A DNA stretch of 5,841 nt from Candidatus Cloacimonadota bacterium (GTDB taxonomy: Bacteria > Cloacimonadota > Cloacimonadia > Cloacimonadales > JAJBBL01): positions 1 through 5,841 of the forward strand of contig JAJBBL010000034.1 in assembly GCA_020532365.1 (NCBI GenBank). Reading direction: 5' to 3'. Position 1 is the first letter of the stretch, and each line of letters starts with the position of its first letter. Below are positions 3,863 to 5,841 of this stretch, piece after piece. Position numbers and translations under genes: made by a program. The notes beneath the pieces are model-generated. The model was not told the origin of the DNA. It searched no databases and saw nothing but the letters and a program-made list of their open reading frames with translations.

Positions 3863-5179
3863 CTACAAACCAAAGCCAGCTCGTTTAAACTTGCCTTGAT
3901 TCATCTGTTTTATCATGTTTTTCATCTGATCGTACTGCTTTAGTAACCTGTTAACACTCTGTATGTCGGTACCGCTACCAGCAGCTATTCGTCTTCTTCT
4001 TGAACCGTTAATTATTGTTGGGTTCTCCCTCTCCTTCATCGTCATTGATGAGATGATTGCCTCTATCCTTGCAGTGTCTTTGTCTGATACGTCGACCTGA
4101 CTCAACACTTTTGAGTTTACCCCGGGAATCATCTTCAAGATCTGATCGAGTGGTCCCATTTTTTTTATTTGCTGCAATTGGTCATAAAAATCGTTCAGGG
4201 TGAACAGATTTTTCTTCAACCTCTGCTGCATCTTTTCGGCTTGTTCCATATCGATAGCTGCTTCGGCTTTCTCGATTAGCGACAGTATATCGCCCATACC
4301 AAGTATTCTCGAAGCCATACGCTCTGAGTGGAACTCTTCTAAGTCACTCGGTTTCTCACCGGTACCTACAAACAGGATAGGTTTATTTGTAACCGCTTTA
4401 ATTGAAAGCGCAGCACCACCACGCGTATCTCCATCCATCTTTGTCAGAACTACACCTGTGAACTCGAGTTGTCGGTTGAATTCAGCAGCTACGTTAACTG
4501 CATCTTGACCTGTCATTGAATCTGCAACGAAGAAGATATAGTCAGGCTTCACCTGTTCTTTGAGTTTTACTACCTCTTCCATCATTTCTTGGTCTAAGTG
4601 CATACGTCCGGCTGTATCTAATATAATCAGATTCTTAAAGTTTTTATCAGCATAATCTAACGCTTTATCTGCGATCAGATTAACCTTATTACTATCATCG
4701 TGAATAACGGGAATGTCGAGTTGTTTACCCAATGATTTAAGCTGATCCACCGCTGCCGGTCTATAGATGTCACACGCTGCTAAAACTGGTTTAGCATTCT
4801 TCTTACGCAAATAATTCGCCAACTTTACACAAAAAGTAGTCTTACCAGACCCTTGAAGACCTACTACCATAATCTTGGTGATTCTGTTGTCATAGATCTT
4901 ATAGTCTATTTTCTCGCTACCCATCAGCTCTATTAGCTCTTGATGAACTATTTTAACGAGCTGTTGACCAGGGGTGAGGCTCTTCATTACTTCAGCGCCA
5001 ATTGCTTTCTCTTGGACTGTGTTAACGAAGTCTTTAACTACTTTAAAGTTTACGTCAGCTTCTAACAGAGCTCTTCTTATTTCACGAAGTGTTTCCTTTA
5101 TATTCTCTTCACTTAGCTTACCTTCGCCTTTAAGGCGCTTGATGATTTGCTCCATTCTTTGCGTAAGATCGTTAAGCAT
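3863..5179 (-). CDS. ffh: Signal recognition particle GTPase Ffh (SRP54)
   Basis: Ffh binds 4.5S RNA and the signal sequences of nascent membrane proteins, and delivers the ribosome to FtsY at the inner membrane. At 438 residues it is full length. The N domain is about 1-95, including LREIRRALLEADVNFKVV (31-48). The G domain runs about 96-296 with P-loop GLQGSGKTT (107-115), DIYRPAA (137-143), DTAGR (188-192), TKMDGDTRGG (246-255) and the closing FHSERMASRILGMGD (283-297). The methionine-rich M domain (about 325-438) carries the RNA-binding SRRRRIAAGSG (393-403) and LLKQYDQM (412-419). In the P-loop, TTFCVKLA replaces the more usual TTTxxKLA. The start ATG (plus 5177-5179) has AAGGAG 8 nt upstream and overlaps rpe by 8 nt. 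The SRP RNA gene is not in the window. Confidence 0.98.
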   Translation of the reverse strand: MLNDLTQRMEQIIKRLKGEGKLSEENIKETLREIRRALLEADVNFKVVKDFVNTVQEKAIGAEVMKSLTPGQQLVKIVHQELIELMGSEKIDYKIYDNRITKIMVVGLQGSGKTTFCVKLANYLRKKNAKPVLAACDIYRPAAVDQLKSLGKQLDIPVIHDDSNKVNLIADKALDYADKNFKNLIILDTAGRMHLDQEMMEEVVKLKEQVKPDYIFFVADSMTGQDAVNVAAEFNRQLEFTGVVLTKMDGDTRGGAALSIKAVTNKPILFVGTGEKPSDLEEFHSERMASRILGMGDILSLIEKAEAAIDMEQAEKMQQRLKKNLFTLNDFYDQLQQIKKMGPLDQILKMIPGVNSKVLSQVDVSDKDTARIEAIISSMTMKERENPTIINGSRRRRIAAGSGTDIQSVNRLLKQYDQMKNMIKQMNQGKFKRAGFGL

Positions 5180-5825
5180 CCTTCAAACTCCTTATAGCTT
5201 CTGTGTAATTGGCATGCTTGAAAACAAAAGAACCTGCAACTAAAATATCTGCACCAGCTTCTCTTAGCTGTTTAGCATTATTATCCTGAACTCCACCATC
5301 TATTTCGATTTCAAGGTCTTCAGCATTACTTACCATCCCTTTCAAGACACGAATCTTCTCGTAAACCGATGGGATGAACTTCTGTCCGCCAAATCCAGGA
5401 TTAACACTCATCAACAAGACAAAATCCAAGTCTTCCACTATCGGCTCCACAATGTGTGCCGACTCAGCGGGGTTGATTGCCCAACCGGCTTTTATCCCTT
5501 TACTCTTAATTTGATGAATTAATCTATGATTATGATAGACAGTACCGGGGTGGTACGCTATGTAAGAAACTCCTATGTCAGACAGTACATCCACATACGC
5601 CTCTGGGTTAGTCACCATAAGATGAACGTCAAGTGGTACTGTACTAACTTTTCTGATCTGCTCAATAATTGGCGGACCATATGTAAGATTTGGCACATAA
5701 TGCCCGTCCATTACATCAATGTGCAATAGGTCTGCACCAGCCTCAATAACGGACTTAATCTCTTCTCCCAGCTTCGTAAAATCAGCTGAAAGAAGTGAAG
5801 GGGCGATTTTTATTCCTTTTTGCAT
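5172..5825 (-). CDS. rpe: Ribulose-phosphate 3-epimerase
   Basis: This cytosolic TIM-barrel enzyme interconverts D-ribulose 5-phosphate and D-xylulose 5-phosphate in the pentose phosphate pathway. It has 217 residues, normal length. It opens with IKIAPSLLSADF (5-16). The four metal ligands expected in the family are present: His35 and Asp37 in HIDVMDGHYVPN (35-46), His68 in LDVHLM (65-70), and Asp176 in EIDGGV (174-179); Asp37 and Asp176 also act as the acid-base pair. The flexible loop VNPGFGGQKF (141-150) is intact. The loop at 92-98 (HPGTVYH) lacks the HxEA form common in the family. The start is bounded by an in-frame TGA 9 nt upstream (plus 5835-5837); a GAAGGA sits only 2 nt before the ATG. 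It is the first visible gene of the operon; the promoter is not in the window. Confidence 0.96.
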   Translation of the reverse strand: MQKGIKIAPSLLSADFTKLGEEIKSVIEAGADLLHIDVMDGHYVPNLTYGPPIIEQIRKVSTVPLDVHLMVTNPEAYVDVLSDIGVSYIAYHPGTVYHNHRLIHQIKSKGIKAGWAINPAESAHIVEPIVEDLDFVLLMSVNPGFGGQKFIPSVYEKIRVLKGMVSNAEDLEIEIDGGVQDNNAKQLREAGADILVAGSFVFKHANYTEAIRSLKDA

Positions 5826-5841
5826 TATCCTTCGTCACAAA

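Noticed and set aside
3586..3888. Plus-strand ORF of 100 codons, rich in Phe, Cys and Ser
   Set aside because: It is antisense to rpsP, the leader region and the ffh end. The hydrophobic look comes from the reverse complement of Lys/Glu-rich coding sequence.
4200..4508. Plus-strand ORF of 102 codons opposite ffh
   Set aside because: The Ser/Ala-rich composition is that of a shadow frame. The opposite strand encodes conserved Ffh G-domain motifs.
4974..5243. Plus-strand ORF of 89 codons opposite the ffh start and rpe end
   Set aside because: It is antisense to two well-supported genes and has no motif or plausible ribosome binding site.
5526..5729. Plus-strand ORF of 67 codons opposite rpe
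   Set aside because: It is antisense to conserved rpe catalytic segments; a shadow frame.

Overview
This is a chromosomal bacterial window of roughly 40% G+C. Most of it (about 1137-5825) is one tightly packed minus-strand operon of translation and protein-targeting genes. In transcription order these are rpe, ffh, rpsP, a KH-domain gene (khpA), rimM, trmD, a SPOUT-family RNA methyltransferase (PF09936 type) and rplS. The run ffh-rpsP-KH-rimM-trmD-methyltransferase-rplS is, from memory, the order found in Thermotogota (Thermotoga maritima TM1565-TM1571). Related orders occur in Synergistota and some other phyla. The proteins are fairly rich in Gln and Asn, so a mesophilic or moderately thermophilic member of such a lineage fits better than a hyperthermophile. 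The phylum assignment is an inference of moderate to low confidence.

Layout: 1-344 is the 3' end of a plus-strand gene whose tail resembles clostripain-family (C11) cysteine peptidases. 345-698 is a gene-free, AT-rich stretch. It holds a cluster of DnaA-box-like 9-mers, three of them head to tail at 10-11 nt spacing, then a short direct repeat and a probable promoter. 699-1094 is a plus-strand hotdog-fold acyl-CoA thioesterase. It converges on the big operon, and a hairpin terminator lies between them (1091-1121). 1137-5825 is the minus-strand operon; its promoter is probably beyond the right edge.

How the genes work together: Ffh is the GTPase of the signal recognition particle. bS16 (rpsP) and bL19 (rplS) are ribosomal proteins. 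RimM matures the 30S subunit, KhpA is a small RNA-binding protein, TrmD makes m1G37 in tRNA, and the second SPOUT protein is a presumed RNA methyltransferase. Rpe is a pentose-phosphate enzyme at the head of the visible operon. Translational coupling is pervasive: 8 nt overlap rpe/ffh, 8 nt KH/rimM (rimM starts with TTG), 4 nt ATGA rimM/trmD, 11 nt trmD/methyltransferase, and 38 nt methyltransferase/rplS. The only sizeable gap in the operon (85 nt before rpsP) contains a possible 11-codon leader ORF with its own ribosome binding site.

Points most worth a second look: the DnaA-box cluster (possible replication origin or DnaA-controlled region), substitutions in the normally near-invariant active-site loops of TrmD, the leader ORF before rpsP, and the methyltransferase tail that reads through the rplS start region. 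I found no RNA genes, CRISPR arrays, insertion sequences or obvious new multi-gene defence system.
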